From Haloferax denitrificans ATCC 35960 (GTDB taxonomy: Archaea > Halobacteriota > Halobacteria > Halobacteriales > Haloferacaceae), in the NCBI RefSeq assembly GCF_000337795.1, contig NZ_AOLP01000019.1, forward strand, positions 1 through 64,000: 64,000 nt of DNA. The letters are read 5' to 3'. Shown piece after piece: positions 24,835 through 33,109 of the stretch (the first letter of the stretch is position 1; every line of letters starts with the position of its first letter). The notes under the pieces were generated by a model that searched no databases, was not told the origin of the DNA, and was given only the letters and a program-made list of their open reading frames with translations. A program made the position numbers and the translations under genes.

Positions 24835-25857
24835 ATGACGAACGACGCGGCCGCGGCCAACCGCGCCGGCGCGACGCGCGAGTCCGCCGAGCGCGACGTG
24901 CCGACGGCCATCGGCGTCAAGTTCGGGAGTTCCCGGACGGCGCTCGTCTTCGACGACTGCGACGCGGAGACGACGGTTTGCCTCCCCTCGTGTCTGGCCG
25001 ATGACGACGACGGCGAGTTCATGCTCCGGTCGGGCGTGCCCGCGACCGCCCGCGACGCCGAGCGGTTCGAGCGGTTCGTCCGCGAACTCTGCGAGCGACA
25101 CGACCTCCCCGCGGAGAGCGCCGTCGTGTACGCGATGCCGACCGTCGACGACAGGGTCGGCCTCGCGAACTTCGGGACCGCGGTCGGCGAGTGCGGTCTC
25201 GGTGCGGCGCTCACACGCGGGGTCCCCGAATCGCTGTGCGCGTCGATTCCGCCGCTCGGCGACGGTATCGAGGCGGTCGACGAGGTCTTCGTCGCCGTCA
25301 ACCTCGGTGCGACGAACCTCGAAGCGTGCGCGTACCGACACGGAACGCGGCTACTCCCGTTCGTCTCCGCAGAGGTGTCCGGCGACCGCGTCGACCGGCG
25401 CATCGCCGAGGCGGTCGAAGCCGAGACCGACGGGCGAGTGACTATCGACCCCGCAACCGCCCGCGAGTACAAGGAAGTCCATGCCGACTTCGGCGGGTTC
25501 GAACCCTTCGCCGACGCGGTCGAACAGGGGAGTGAGGGTACACACGAGTTCACCGTCGAACGGGGTGTGATGGAACCGCTGGACGACTACCTCGACGACG
25601 CGGTCGCCGAGCTCGGCGACTTCTTCTCACGGTTGGCGAACGCACACATGAAGACCCATCAGCTCGCTCGCGCCCGCCCGCTCGTCGTCTCCGGCGGAAT
25701 GGCGTGTATCCCCGGACTGGTCGAAGAACTCGAATCGCGTCTCGCCGCGGAACTCGACCGCCCCGTCGACGTGGTCGCTCCCGACGACCCGACGACCGCC
25801 GCGGCCGAGGGCGCACACCGGCTCGCGGTGCGACTCCGGGACCGGAACGCGGCCTGA
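24835..25857 (+). CDS. Actin/Hsp70-fold ATPase of unknown function in the motility cluster
   Basis: A 340-residue protein with the nucleotide-binding motifs of the actin-MreB-FtsA-Hsp70 superfamily. PHOSPHATE 1 is AIGVKFGSSRTALVF (residues 24-38), PHOSPHATE 2 is VFVAVNLGATNLEACAY (about 150-166), and ADENOSINE is VVSGGMACIPGLVEEL (about 283-298). Phosphate 1 carries Gly-Val in place of the usual first Asp-x-Gly, so catalytic activity may be altered. It is not clearly MreB, FtsA, ParM or the known haloarchaeal salactin/volactin. It lies about 100 bp after arlD on the same strand and may be co-transcribed. Roles in positioning of the polar motility complex or segregation are possible; neither is shown. 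Confidence 0.75.
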   Translation: MTNDAAAANRAGATRESAERDVPTAIGVKFGSSRTALVFDDCDAETTVCLPSCLADDDDGEFMLRSGVPATARDAERFERFVRELCERHDLPAESAVVYAMPTVDDRVGLANFGTAVGECGLGAALTRGVPESLCASIPPLGDGIEAVDEVFVAVNLGATNLEACAYRHGTRLLPFVSAEVSGDRVDRRIAEAVEAETDGRVTIDPATAREYKEVHADFGGFEPFADAVEQGSEGTHEFTVERGVMEPLDDYLDDAVAELGDFFSRLANAHMKTHQLARARPLVVSGGMACIPGLVEELESRLAAELDRPVDVVAPDDPTTAAAEGAHRLAVRLRDRNAA

Positions 25858-25895
25858 ACGCTCGGTGCTCCAGTCGTCTCGTTTTCTCGGTTTTC

Positions 25896-25955
25896 GTTTT
25901 CCTAGTTCCCGTTTTCCTAGTTCCCGCTTTCCTAGTTCCCGCTTTCCCGATTCCC
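25896..25955 (+). repeat. Four tandem 15-bp units after the actin-like gene
   Basis: The units begin at 25896, 25911, 25926 and 25941, with consensus GTTTTCCTAGTTCCC; the first two are identical and the last is diverged. The array lies in the roughly 140-bp gap between two convergent genes. Its T-runs on the plus strand could act as repeated terminators for the actin-like gene. Confidence 0.8.
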
Positions 25956-26000
25956 CGTTCGTACGCGGCGCTCCCGTTTCTCTGTAACTCCGCCCGTCGG

Positions 26001-28187
26001 TCAGTCCGTCTCTGACTCGCTCGTCACCGTGCCGCCGTCGCTGACGGAGACCGCTCGGTCGGCGCTCCGGAGGCCGACGACTGCGACGGTCCCCCGCGGC
26101 TCGTTTTCAGCGAACCGGAGCCGGCCGTTCGAGCGGTCGATTATCCACTGGACCAACCAGAGGCCGAGCCCGCTTATGTGCTGGAGCGGCGTCTCGGTTC
26201 CCGATTCGAGGACGGACAGCTCGGCGTCGGGGACGCCCGGTCCGTTGTCGGCGATTCGAATCTCGACGTAGTCGGTCGAGGTCTGACTCCGCTCGACGGT
26301 GACCGCGACCTCCGGGATGACGCGGTCGTTGTGTTCGAGTGCGTTGTCGATGAGGTGCTTGAGCGCCGACTCGATGAGGTCGTCCGCGGAGACCCACATC
26401 TCCTCGGGGAGGTTCCGATGGACGATGGCCTCGGGGTAGTCGGACTCGATGTCGTCTAACTGCGTCTCGATGCGCTCGACCACCTCGACGGGTTCGAGGC
26501 CGGACGACTCGCGGGTGAGCGTCGTGTCGATGTGCCGGGTCTGCTCGCCGAGTTCGACCAGCGACGACGCCTTCCGCTTTATCGTCCGGGCGTGGTCCTT
26601 CGACTCGGCGGGGATGCGTTCGTCGAGGAGGAGGTCGGCGTGGCCGAGGATGACGTTCATGTCGTTTCTGAGGTCGTGCCGAAGGACGCGGTTCAACACC
26701 CGGAGGCGCTGTTCGTAGCGGTGCCGACTCGTCACGTCCCGGGAGTTCAACACGACGCCGCCGACGGCGGGGTCGTCGAGGAGGTTCACGCCCACCGTCT
26801 CGAACCGCCGCCACGTGCCGTTCTTGTGGCGGATTCTGAACTCCGCGAGCACGGGCGAGTCGCCGGTGACGACTTCGTCGAGAGAGTCGGCGACTCGGTC
26901 TCTGTCCTTGGGGTGGACGAGGTCGAGCACCGACTCGCCGACGAGCGCCTCGGTCCGATAGCCGAGCACCTCCGTCATCGAGGGGCTCGTGTAGGTCCGC
27001 TCGCCGTCCGCGTCGAGGACGGTGATGACGTCCCGCGAGTTCTCGATGAGCGCGCGGAACTCCTCTTCGGTGCGGCGGCGCTCCGTCACGTCGTAGAAGA
27101 GGAGCAAGCGCGCCCGGTCGCGCGTCCGGTCGCCGAGAGATTCGGCGCGGACCTCGAAATACCGACAGCTGTCGCCGTCCTCGACGACCGCCTCGGCTCT
27201 GTCGCGGCCCTCCAGCACCGTCCGGACCTCGGCCGGGACGCGGACGCTTTCGAGGACGGACTCGCCGATGCAGTCGGCGACCGGTTGCGCCAGCAGTTCC
27301 GAGGCGGCACCGTTCGATTCGACGATTCGGTCCTGTTCGTCGAGGACGACGACCGCGTCGCGCATCTCCGAGAGAATCGCGTCGCGGGCGATGGGCGTGA
27401 TGTCGAACAGCTGGTGTCTGAAGAGCGCCCAGAGCACGACGACCGAGCTGACGCCGATCGAGACGGGGACGGGGTTGATTCGGAACGGAAAGAAGAACTC
27501 GCCACCGAGCGCGGCGAGCGGAATCGCGCCGGCGACGAAGAGAAACCCGGCCTGTCGCCGGTGGATGTTCGAACTCTTGAGGTAGGTCCGTGCGATGACA
27601 CTCACTCCGGTGACGGCGACGCCGAACCCGTACACGGCGTGTGCGGCGAGAACGAGGTCCGGACCGAACGGACCGAGGAAGTCCGCGCCGGAGACGGCGA
27701 ATCGGTTCGGTTTCGCGGCCCGCCAGAGGTCGAGCGGCGACCCGAGCAGTCCGTGCGAGGCGTTCGTCAACTTGAGGGCGATAGCGACGGCGGGTTCGAC
27801 GGCCAGAAAGCCCAGCATCTGCGAGGAGAGCAGTTGGTCCTCGCCGGCATAGACGAGCGTGAAGACGAGCCATATCGTGGGGAGCACGGCCGCGCCGACC
27901 CACGCCAACTGCGCGTAGAACAGCTCGCTTGTCGGCGTCACCGCGAGGAAGACGAAGCCGTACGCGGTCGCCCAGATGCTCCCGGAGAGCGTCAAGAGCG
28001 CAAAGGGGAGACGGACGCGTCGGGAGTAGAGCCGGAACCGACCGAGAACGACGAGCGTCACGGCACCCGCGAGGATGCCCGCGGCGAACAGCGCGTACGC
28101 GTGCGGGGACTGCCCGACGCTGGTCATGAGTGGGTCGTGGCTCGCATCTGTGACTCTCTTGGAACTGTTCTTTCCGATGAGTGTCAC
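26001..28187 (-). CDS. Membrane sensor histidine kinase (7TM-PAS-PAS-HisKA-HATPase)
   Basis: A 728-residue protein with seven hydrophobic segments in residues 27-250, the arrangement of the histidine kinase N-terminal 7TM region. A PAS domain (about 265-375) and a second PAS with ITVLDADGERTYTSPSMTEVLGY (about 385-500) follow. The H box is LNRVLRHDLRNDMNVIL, and the ATPase domain has N box HLIDNALEHND and G boxes IADNGPGVPD and GLGLWLVQWI. GTG at 28187 fits a near-leaderless mRNA; ATG at 28127 is the alternative. No receiver gene is adjacent. Its TATA-like CTTAAGTT lies 14 bp from a perfect motility box, so it probably belongs to the same regulon. Confidence 0.88.
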   Translation of the reverse strand: MTLIGKNSSKRVTDASHDPLMTSVGQSPHAYALFAAGILAGAVTLVVLGRFRLYSRRVRLPFALLTLSGSIWATAYGFVFLAVTPTSELFYAQLAWVGAAVLPTIWLVFTLVYAGEDQLLSSQMLGFLAVEPAVAIALKLTNASHGLLGSPLDLWRAAKPNRFAVSGADFLGPFGPDLVLAAHAVYGFGVAVTGVSVIARTYLKSSNIHRRQAGFLFVAGAIPLAALGGEFFFPFRINPVPVSIGVSSVVVLWALFRHQLFDITPIARDAILSEMRDAVVVLDEQDRIVESNGAASELLAQPVADCIGESVLESVRVPAEVRTVLEGRDRAEAVVEDGDSCRYFEVRAESLGDRTRDRARLLLFYDVTERRRTEEEFRALIENSRDVITVLDADGERTYTSPSMTEVLGYRTEALVGESVLDLVHPKDRDRVADSLDEVVTGDSPVLAEFRIRHKNGTWRRFETVGVNLLDDPAVGGVVLNSRDVTSRHRYEQRLRVLNRVLRHDLRNDMNVILGHADLLLDERIPAESKDHARTIKRKASSLVELGEQTRHIDTTLTRESSGLEPVEVVERIETQLDDIESDYPEAIVHRNLPEEMWVSADDLIESALKHLIDNALEHNDRVIPEVAVTVERSQTSTDYVEIRIADNGPGVPDAELSVLESGTETPLQHISGLGLWLVQWIIDRSNGRLRFAENEPRGTVAVVGLRSADRAVSVSDGGTVTSESETD

Positions 28188-28242
28188 ATCGGATCGATAT
28201 CAAACGTGTAGCTGGTTCGGAACTTAAGCAGTTCGCTCTGCC

Positions 28243-28256
28243 TATCAACGCTGATA
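28243..28256. promoter_or_regulatory. Motility box upstream of the histidine kinase (TATCA-N4-TGATA)
   Basis: TATCA ACGC TGATA is a perfect copy in the gap between the kinase and the ArlD/E-like gene. In the minus direction 14 bp lead to CTTAAGTT (28228-28221). In the plus direction no TATA sequence is found at the same distance, and the ArlD/E-like gene has its own CTTAATT about 160 bp further on. I therefore assign it to the kinase promoter. Confidence 0.72.
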
Positions 28257-28448
28257 CCGGCGCGTTTCCCGTCGAAGCGGTCCTACACGCCCCAGTCACG
28301 TGCTTGCGTTCCATCCTCTACTCGCCCGGTCAGCCGGTTATCAATCGACCAGTTCGGACGACTCCGCCGGCCCGCCTGACCGCGGACCTGTCACGCGTCG
28401 GACGTTCGCCCGAACGCTTAATTCGGCTGGACGCACACGCAGGGATAG

Positions 28449-28904
28449 ATGCCGCGCGAGTCACGTCACCCCGCCGACGCCGACGACCCGACTGGGTCGA
28501 GGCCCCGCCGCGGGACCGGCGACCGAACGTTCGACTGGGCGGACCCGCCGACGAACCGGACGTGGCGCGACGTGGCCCACGAGCGCCTCCTCGCGACGAC
28601 CGCGGCGGTCACCTCGGACGGCGAGCCGTTCCTCGACGACGTTCCGCGGACGCCGCGGGCCGAGCGCGTGCTCCTCGACTGGTGTGTCCATCTCGTCGAG
28701 CGACTCGGCGGGCGCGGCGCGCTGGAGATGGTGTCGTACTACCGCGACATCGGCTGGATCGGCGACGGGGCCCACGACGCGATTCGCGAGCGCGTCGTCT
28801 CGTTTACGGTTCCCGCGGACTTCGAAGACGCGCCGACCGAAGAAGACCACGTCCGCAGTTTCTCGTACGTCGCCCGACTGTCGGCGATGGCCGAGTCGGA
28901 CTGA
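28449..28904 (+). CDS. Second ArlD/E-domain archaellum accessory protein
   Basis: A 151-residue protein. A charged N-terminus is followed by a FlaD/E domain at residues 55-150: PFLDDVPRTPRAERVLLDWCVHLVE, LEMVSYYRDIGWIGDGAHDAI, and EEDHVRSFSYVARLSAM. It aligns in order and spacing with ArlD and with the end of ArlCE, but the sequence between motifs is diverged. CTTAATT at 28417 gives a leaderless mRNA starting near the ATG. Unlike arlD it has no motility box in front, so it may be expressed under different conditions and could be an alternative ring subunit. Confidence 0.78.
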   Translation: MPRESRHPADADDPTGSRPRRGTGDRTFDWADPPTNRTWRDVAHERLLATTAAVTSDGEPFLDDVPRTPRAERVLLDWCVHLVERLGGRGALEMVSYYRDIGWIGDGAHDAIRERVVSFTVPADFEDAPTEEDHVRSFSYVARLSAMAESD

Positions 28905-28928
28905 GCCTCAGCCCACTCCGAGCGCCCC

Positions 28929-30071
28929 TCAGAGGCCGAGTTCGCGGCCGATGATGAGGTGTTGAATCTCGCTCGTCCCCTCGCCGATTTCCATGAGTTT
29001 CGCGTCGCGGTAGAACCGCTGGGGCGCGAAGTCGGTCGTGTAACCGTAGCCGCCGAGCACCTGCACCGCGTCTTCGGCGACCTCGCGGGCGGCCTCCGAG
29101 GCGTCGAGTTTCGCCAGCGCGGACTCCCGACTGACCCGCTCGCCGGCGTCGTACCGCGTCGCGGCCTTGTGGGTGAGCAGTCGCGCCCGTTCGGTCTTGC
29201 GGTGCATCGAGACGAGTTTGTCGCGGATGGCGTCGAACTTCGCAATCGGTCGGTCGAACTGCTCGCGCTCTTGGGCGTACGATTTCGCGTGGCCGTACGC
29301 GCCCTCGGCGAGGCCGACCGAGAGCGCCGCGATGGAGATGCGGCCGCCGTCGAGCGTCTTCATCGTCTGCGTCCAGCCCTCGCCTTCCTCGCCGAGCAGG
29401 CGGTCTTCCGGCACCCAGCAGTCGTCGAAGGAGAGCTCGCAGGTCGGCGAGGAGTTGAGTCCCATCTTGTCCCACTCGGTCGTCACCTCGAAGCCGTCGT
29501 CGTTCTCGGGGTCGACGATGAACGTCGAGATACCGTCGTAGCCCGCGCCGGGGTCCGTCACGGCCTTCACGAGAATCGAGCCGGCGACGCTCGCGTTCGT
29601 GATGAACTGCTTCGTGCCGTCGATGACGTAGCCGTCGCCGTCCGTTTTCGCGACCGTGTCCATGTCGCTGGCGTCGCTTCCCGAGCCGGGTTCGGTGAGC
29701 GCCCAGCCGCCGAGGTGCTCGCCGGTCGCCAGCGGCGTGAGCCAGCGTTCTTTCTGTGCGTCGGTGCCGAACAGCTCGATCGGCTTCGACGCGAGGCTGA
29801 CGTGGGCGGCGTACGACAGGCCGATACCGCCCGAGACGCGGCCGAGTTCCTCGACGACGAGCGCGTACATCAGTTGGTCGCCGCCGAGGCCGCCGTACGC
29901 CTCGTCGATGGGGACGCCCATCACGTCCAACTCGGCCAACTGGTCGAATATCTCCGCGGGGAACCGGTGTTCGTCCTCGATGTCCTGCGCGATGGGCGCG
30001 ATTTCCTCCTCGCAGAACTCGCGGACGGTGTCGCGGATCATCCGGTGTTCGGCCGGGATGTCGAAGTCCAT
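28929..30071 (-). CDS. Acyl-CoA dehydrogenase
   Basis: A 380-residue FAD enzyme that introduces the alpha-beta double bond in acyl-CoA thioesters (fatty acid or branched-chain amino-acid catabolism). The N-terminal helical domain is followed by the middle domain (GGWALTEPGSGSDASDM, FITNASVAG) and the C-terminal domain (ARLLTHKAATRYDAGE, VQVLGGYGYTTDFAPQRFYRDAKLMEIGEGTSEIQ). In that last motif Glu of EGTSE corresponds to the catalytic base of many family members. ATG at 30071 gives the standard length; nine extra upstream residues are unlikely. The livJHMGF operon nearby would fit branched-chain acyl-CoA as substrate, but this is inference. Confidence 0.92.
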   Translation of the reverse strand: MDFDIPAEHRMIRDTVREFCEEEIAPIAQDIEDEHRFPAEIFDQLAELDVMGVPIDEAYGGLGGDQLMYALVVEELGRVSGGIGLSYAAHVSLASKPIELFGTDAQKERWLTPLATGEHLGGWALTEPGSGSDASDMDTVAKTDGDGYVIDGTKQFITNASVAGSILVKAVTDPGAGYDGISTFIVDPENDDGFEVTTEWDKMGLNSSPTCELSFDDCWVPEDRLLGEEGEGWTQTMKTLDGGRISIAALSVGLAEGAYGHAKSYAQEREQFDRPIAKFDAIRDKLVSMHRKTERARLLTHKAATRYDAGERVSRESALAKLDASEAAREVAEDAVQVLGGYGYTTDFAPQRFYRDAKLMEIGEGTSEIQHLIIGRELGL

Positions 30072-30224
30072 GCGGCAAACTATCGCCGTGCCGAACATAA
30101 ACTAATCGAACGACCATGAAGGATGTGCGTCGCGGGGGGCGAAAGCGGCGGCCCGCTCCGGGTCGCTCCCACCGCGTGGGAATGGCCGTCCGGGTCTTTT
30201 TGCGCCGCGGCCCGAGACGCTTGT

Positions 30225-30662
30225 ATGTACTCTCACATCCTCTTTCCGACCGACGGAAGCGACTGCGCGGACGCCGCGTTGGACCACGCCATCGAACACG
30301 CCCGCACCTACGACGCGACGCTCGTGGCGCTCTACGTCGCGGACGTGCGCGAGGTCGGCTACGCCGCGCCCGCGCTCTCGCTCGAACGGGTCCGCGAGGC
30401 GCTCCTCGAAAGCGGCGAACAAGTGTTAGGCCGCGTCGCCGAGCGGGCCCGCGAGGCCGGCGTCGAGGTCGAGACGGTCGTCAGCGAGGGCACGCCCGCG
30501 AGCGAGATTATCCGCCACGCCGACGAGCAGGAGGCCGACCTCGTGGTGATGGGGACCCACGGCCGGAGCGGCATCGACCGCTACCTCATCGGGAGCGTCG
30601 CCGAGCGGGTCGTTCGCGGCTCCGACGCGCCCGTGTTGACCGTCCGACAGGAATCGTCGTAG
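30225..30662 (+). CDS. Universal stress protein (UspA family)
   Basis: A 145-residue single Usp domain. It begins MYSHILFPTDGSDCADAAL, with the conserved Asp of the PTDGS loop, and ends GTHGRSGIDRYLIGSVAERVVRGSDAPVLTVR, the ATP-binding G-2x-G-9x-G-(S/T) motif. It probably binds ATP and responds to stress; haloarchaea carry many paralogues with mostly unknown partners. CTTTTTGC about 27 bp upstream would give a leaderless mRNA. Confidence 0.92.
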   Translation: MYSHILFPTDGSDCADAALDHAIEHARTYDATLVALYVADVREVGYAAPALSLERVREALLESGEQVLGRVAERAREAGVEVETVVSEGTPASEIIRHADEQEADLVVMGTHGRSGIDRYLIGSVAERVVRGSDAPVLTVRQESS

Positions 30663-30701
30663 GCCCACGAGGTTAAGCCGCCCCTCGTCTTACGGGGGTG
30701 C

Positions 30702-31499
30702 ATGGACCTCCGTCGGCTCGTCCGCGGCCGCCTCGGGTGGCCGCGTCTGGAGACGGTCGCCCGCGAACTCGCCCGGCGATACGACCGCGACAGCCTCCAC
30801 ATCCGATTTCTCGAGGCGGACAACTGGCTTTCGACCCCGATGGTCGTCGACGACGAGTGGTTCGTGAAAGTCATCTCCAAACAGAACTCGCTCGTCCACG
30901 CCGTGTTCACGACCGGGCGGAACCTCGGCGCGTTCTCCAGCGGGACGGAGGGCTTTTTCGGACACTTCGGAACGCCGCTGGAGATGGCCGAACACGAACT
31001 CGACGCGACAAAGCGACTCCGCGACATCGGCCTGCAAGCGCCCGCGCCGGTCGAGGCGTTCGAGGTGGACGGCCTCGGCGTCCTCGTCCTCGAATACCTG
31101 CCGAACTTCCACACGCTCGACACCGCCCCGCGAGAGGAGGTCGAACGGCTCGCGCCGGAACTGTTCGCGGCGCTCGCGGCGATGCACGACAACCTCCTCG
31201 CCCACGGCGACCTCAGAGCCGAGAACGTCCTCGTCCGCGAGGACGGCATCTACTTCATCGACGCGACGAACGTCAACGACGAGGGGATGCGCGACGCCCG
31301 CGCGTACGACCTCGCCTGCGGGCTGGCCGCGCTCGAACCGCTCGTCGGCCCCAAGCGCGCGGTCGCCGCGGCGCTCGACTCCTACGACGCGGACGCGCTG
31401 TTGGACGCCGTCGACTTCCTCGACTTCGTCAACATCCGGCCCGACCACGACTTCGACGCCGCGTCGCTCAAAGGCGAGATAGAAAAGCACGCGGCGTAG
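30702..31499 (+). CDS. RIO-like / aminoglycoside-phosphotransferase-fold kinase
   Basis: A 265-residue protein with protein-kinase-like catalytic motifs. The Lys of WFVKVISKQNSL (about residue 53) fits the ATP-binding lysine, HGDLRAENVLV (about 168-178) is the catalytic loop with Asp and Asn, and YFIDATNVN (about 184-192) replaces the DFG motif with Asp. The HGDL form is found in RIO1-like, Kdo and aminoglycoside kinases. The substrate is unknown. It is monocistronic and converges on the liv operon. Confidence 0.72.
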   Translation: MDLRRLVRGRLGWPRLETVARELARRYDRDSLHIRFLEADNWLSTPMVVDDEWFVKVISKQNSLVHAVFTTGRNLGAFSSGTEGFFGHFGTPLEMAEHELDATKRLRDIGLQAPAPVEAFEVDGLGVLVLEYLPNFHTLDTAPREEVERLAPELFAALAAMHDNLLAHGDLRAENVLVREDGIYFIDATNVNDEGMRDARAYDLACGLAALEPLVGPKRAVAAALDSYDADALLDAVDFLDFVNIRPDHDFDAASLKGEIEKHAA

Positions 31500-31568
31500 G
31501 CCGGCTCGCCGGCGACCGCCGCGGCCCGCAACGGTGGCGGGTCGGACACCCGCCGTTCGGTTCGATGG

Positions 31569-32306
31569 CTACTCGCCCTCGACGCCCTCGTAGTCCGCGC
31601 CGCCCATGTAGAGCCGCGAGACTTCGGGGTCGTCGAGGAGGCCCGCCGCGTCGCCCTCGTAGGCGACGGTCCCCTGGTCGAGGACGTAGCCGCGGTCGGA
31701 GATGCCGAGCCCCTCGCGGGCGTTCTGCTCGACCATCAGGACCGCCGTCCCGAGTTCGTTCACCTTCTTTACGTCCTCGAACACCGACTTGACGATGTTG
31801 GGCGCGAGGCCCGCCGACGGCTCGTCGATGAGGAGCACTTCGGGCTCCATCACGAGCGCGCGGGCGAACGCGAGCACCTGCCGCTGGCCGCCCGAGAGCG
31901 TCCGCGCCTTCGCCGAGCGCTTCTCGTCGAGAATCGTGAACTGGTCGTACAGCTCGTCGATTCGGGCCTGCAGGCCCTCCGAGCGGGCGACGCCGCCCAT
32001 CTTGAGGTTCTCGTCGATGGTGAGAGACGAAAAGACGTTGTCCACCTGCGGGACGTAGCCCATCCCGACGCGGACGAGGTCCTCCGGCTCCTCGCCGGTG
32101 ATGTCTCGCCCACTCAGTTCGACCGAGCCGGTCCACGGTTTGAGGAGGCCGAACACCGTCTTGAGGACGGTCGACTTCCCCGCGCCGTTCGGTCCGATGA
32201 TGCAGACGATTTCGTCCGATTCGAGGTGGAGCGACAGGTCCCGGAGGACCTGCACCTCGCCGTAGCCGCTGTCGACGCCCGAGACGTCGAGTGCGCGCTC
32301 GGTCAC
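31569..32306 (-). CDS. livF: Branched-chain amino-acid ABC transporter ATPase LivF
   Basis: A 245-residue ABC ATPase. Walker A is IGPNGAGKST, the signature is LSGGQRQVLAFARAL, Walker B is VLLIDEPSAGLAPN, and the H loop is MVEQNAREG, the LivF form. GTG start overlapping the livG stop (GTGA). With LivG it drives import by the LivH-LivM channel. It is the last gene of a five-gene operon read from livJ. The substrate is most likely Leu/Ile/Val, but the same family includes amide and urea importers. Confidence 0.9.
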   Translation of the reverse strand: MTERALDVSGVDSGYGEVQVLRDLSLHLESDEIVCIIGPNGAGKSTVLKTVFGLLKPWTGSVELSGRDITGEEPEDLVRVGMGYVPQVDNVFSSLTIDENLKMGGVARSEGLQARIDELYDQFTILDEKRSAKARTLSGGQRQVLAFARALVMEPEVLLIDEPSAGLAPNIVKSVFEDVKKVNELGTAVLMVEQNAREGLGISDRGYVLDQGTVAYEGDAAGLLDDPEVSRLYMGGADYEGVEGE

Positions 32307-33109
32307 GGGCCGGCCCCCCCGAGGTACGCCTCGATGACGCGGTCGTCAGACCGGACTTCGTCCGGCGAGCCCTCCATGAGCACCTTCCCTTGGTCGAGAA
32401 CGATGATGGGGTCTGCGAGGTCCATGATAAACGGCATGTCGTGTTCGATGATGAGGAAGGTCTGACCCTCCTCGTTGAGTTCGCGGATGAACCGCTTGAT
32501 GTCGTTTGCGAGCGTCGGGTTGACGCCGGCGACCGGCTCGTCCAGAAGCAGGATGTCGGGGTCCGTCGTGAACGCCCGCGCGAGCTCGACGAGCTTCATC
32601 TGCCCGCCGGAGAGGTCGGTCGACGGCTGGTCGATGAGGTGCCCGATTTCGAACCGTTCGAGCAACTCGCGCGTCTGTTCGATGTTCGCCCGCTCCTCTT
32701 CGGTCACGTCGGACCCGGAGAAGAAAAGCGAGAAGACGGACTCGCCTTTCTGCGGGCCGGGGCCGACGAGCATCGCCTCGCGGACGGACATCCCCTCCAG
32801 CCGCCGGGGCGTCTGGAAGGTCCGAACGAGTCCCTTTCGGGCGCGTTCGTGCGGTTCGAGGTCGGTCACCTCCTCGCCGTTGACGGTGACGTGACCGGCG
32901 TCGTTCTCGTAGAAGCCGGAGATGAGGTTGAACAGCGTGGACTTCCCCGCGCCGTTCGGCCCTATCATTCCGGTGATGGTCCCGCGGTCGACCTCGATGG
33001 AGACGTCGTCGGTGGCGACGAGGCCGCCGAACGCCTTCTCCAAGCCGGTCGTCTTCAGGACGACATCGTCCTTGTCGAGGCGCGCGCCCTCGTACGCGTC
33101 GTCGTTCAT
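32303..33109 (-). CDS. livG: Branched-chain amino-acid ABC transporter ATPase LivG
   Basis: A 268-residue ABC ATPase with Walker A IGPNGAGKST, signature LSGGQMKLVELARAF, Walker B ILLLDEPVAGVNP and H loop IIEHDMPFIM. It is the longer of the two Liv ATPases and ends with the LivG-type tail (VLMEGSPDEVRSDDRVIEAYLG). It overlaps both neighbours by 4 bp, so translation of the operon is coupled. Confidence 0.92.
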   Translation of the reverse strand: MNDDAYEGARLDKDDVVLKTTGLEKAFGGLVATDDVSIEVDRGTITGMIGPNGAGKSTLFNLISGFYENDAGHVTVNGEEVTDLEPHERARKGLVRTFQTPRRLEGMSVREAMLVGPGPQKGESVFSLFFSGSDVTEEERANIEQTRELLERFEIGHLIDQPSTDLSGGQMKLVELARAFTTDPDILLLDEPVAGVNPTLANDIKRFIRELNEEGQTFLIIEHDMPFIMDLADPIIVLDQGKVLMEGSPDEVRSDDRVIEAYLGGAGP

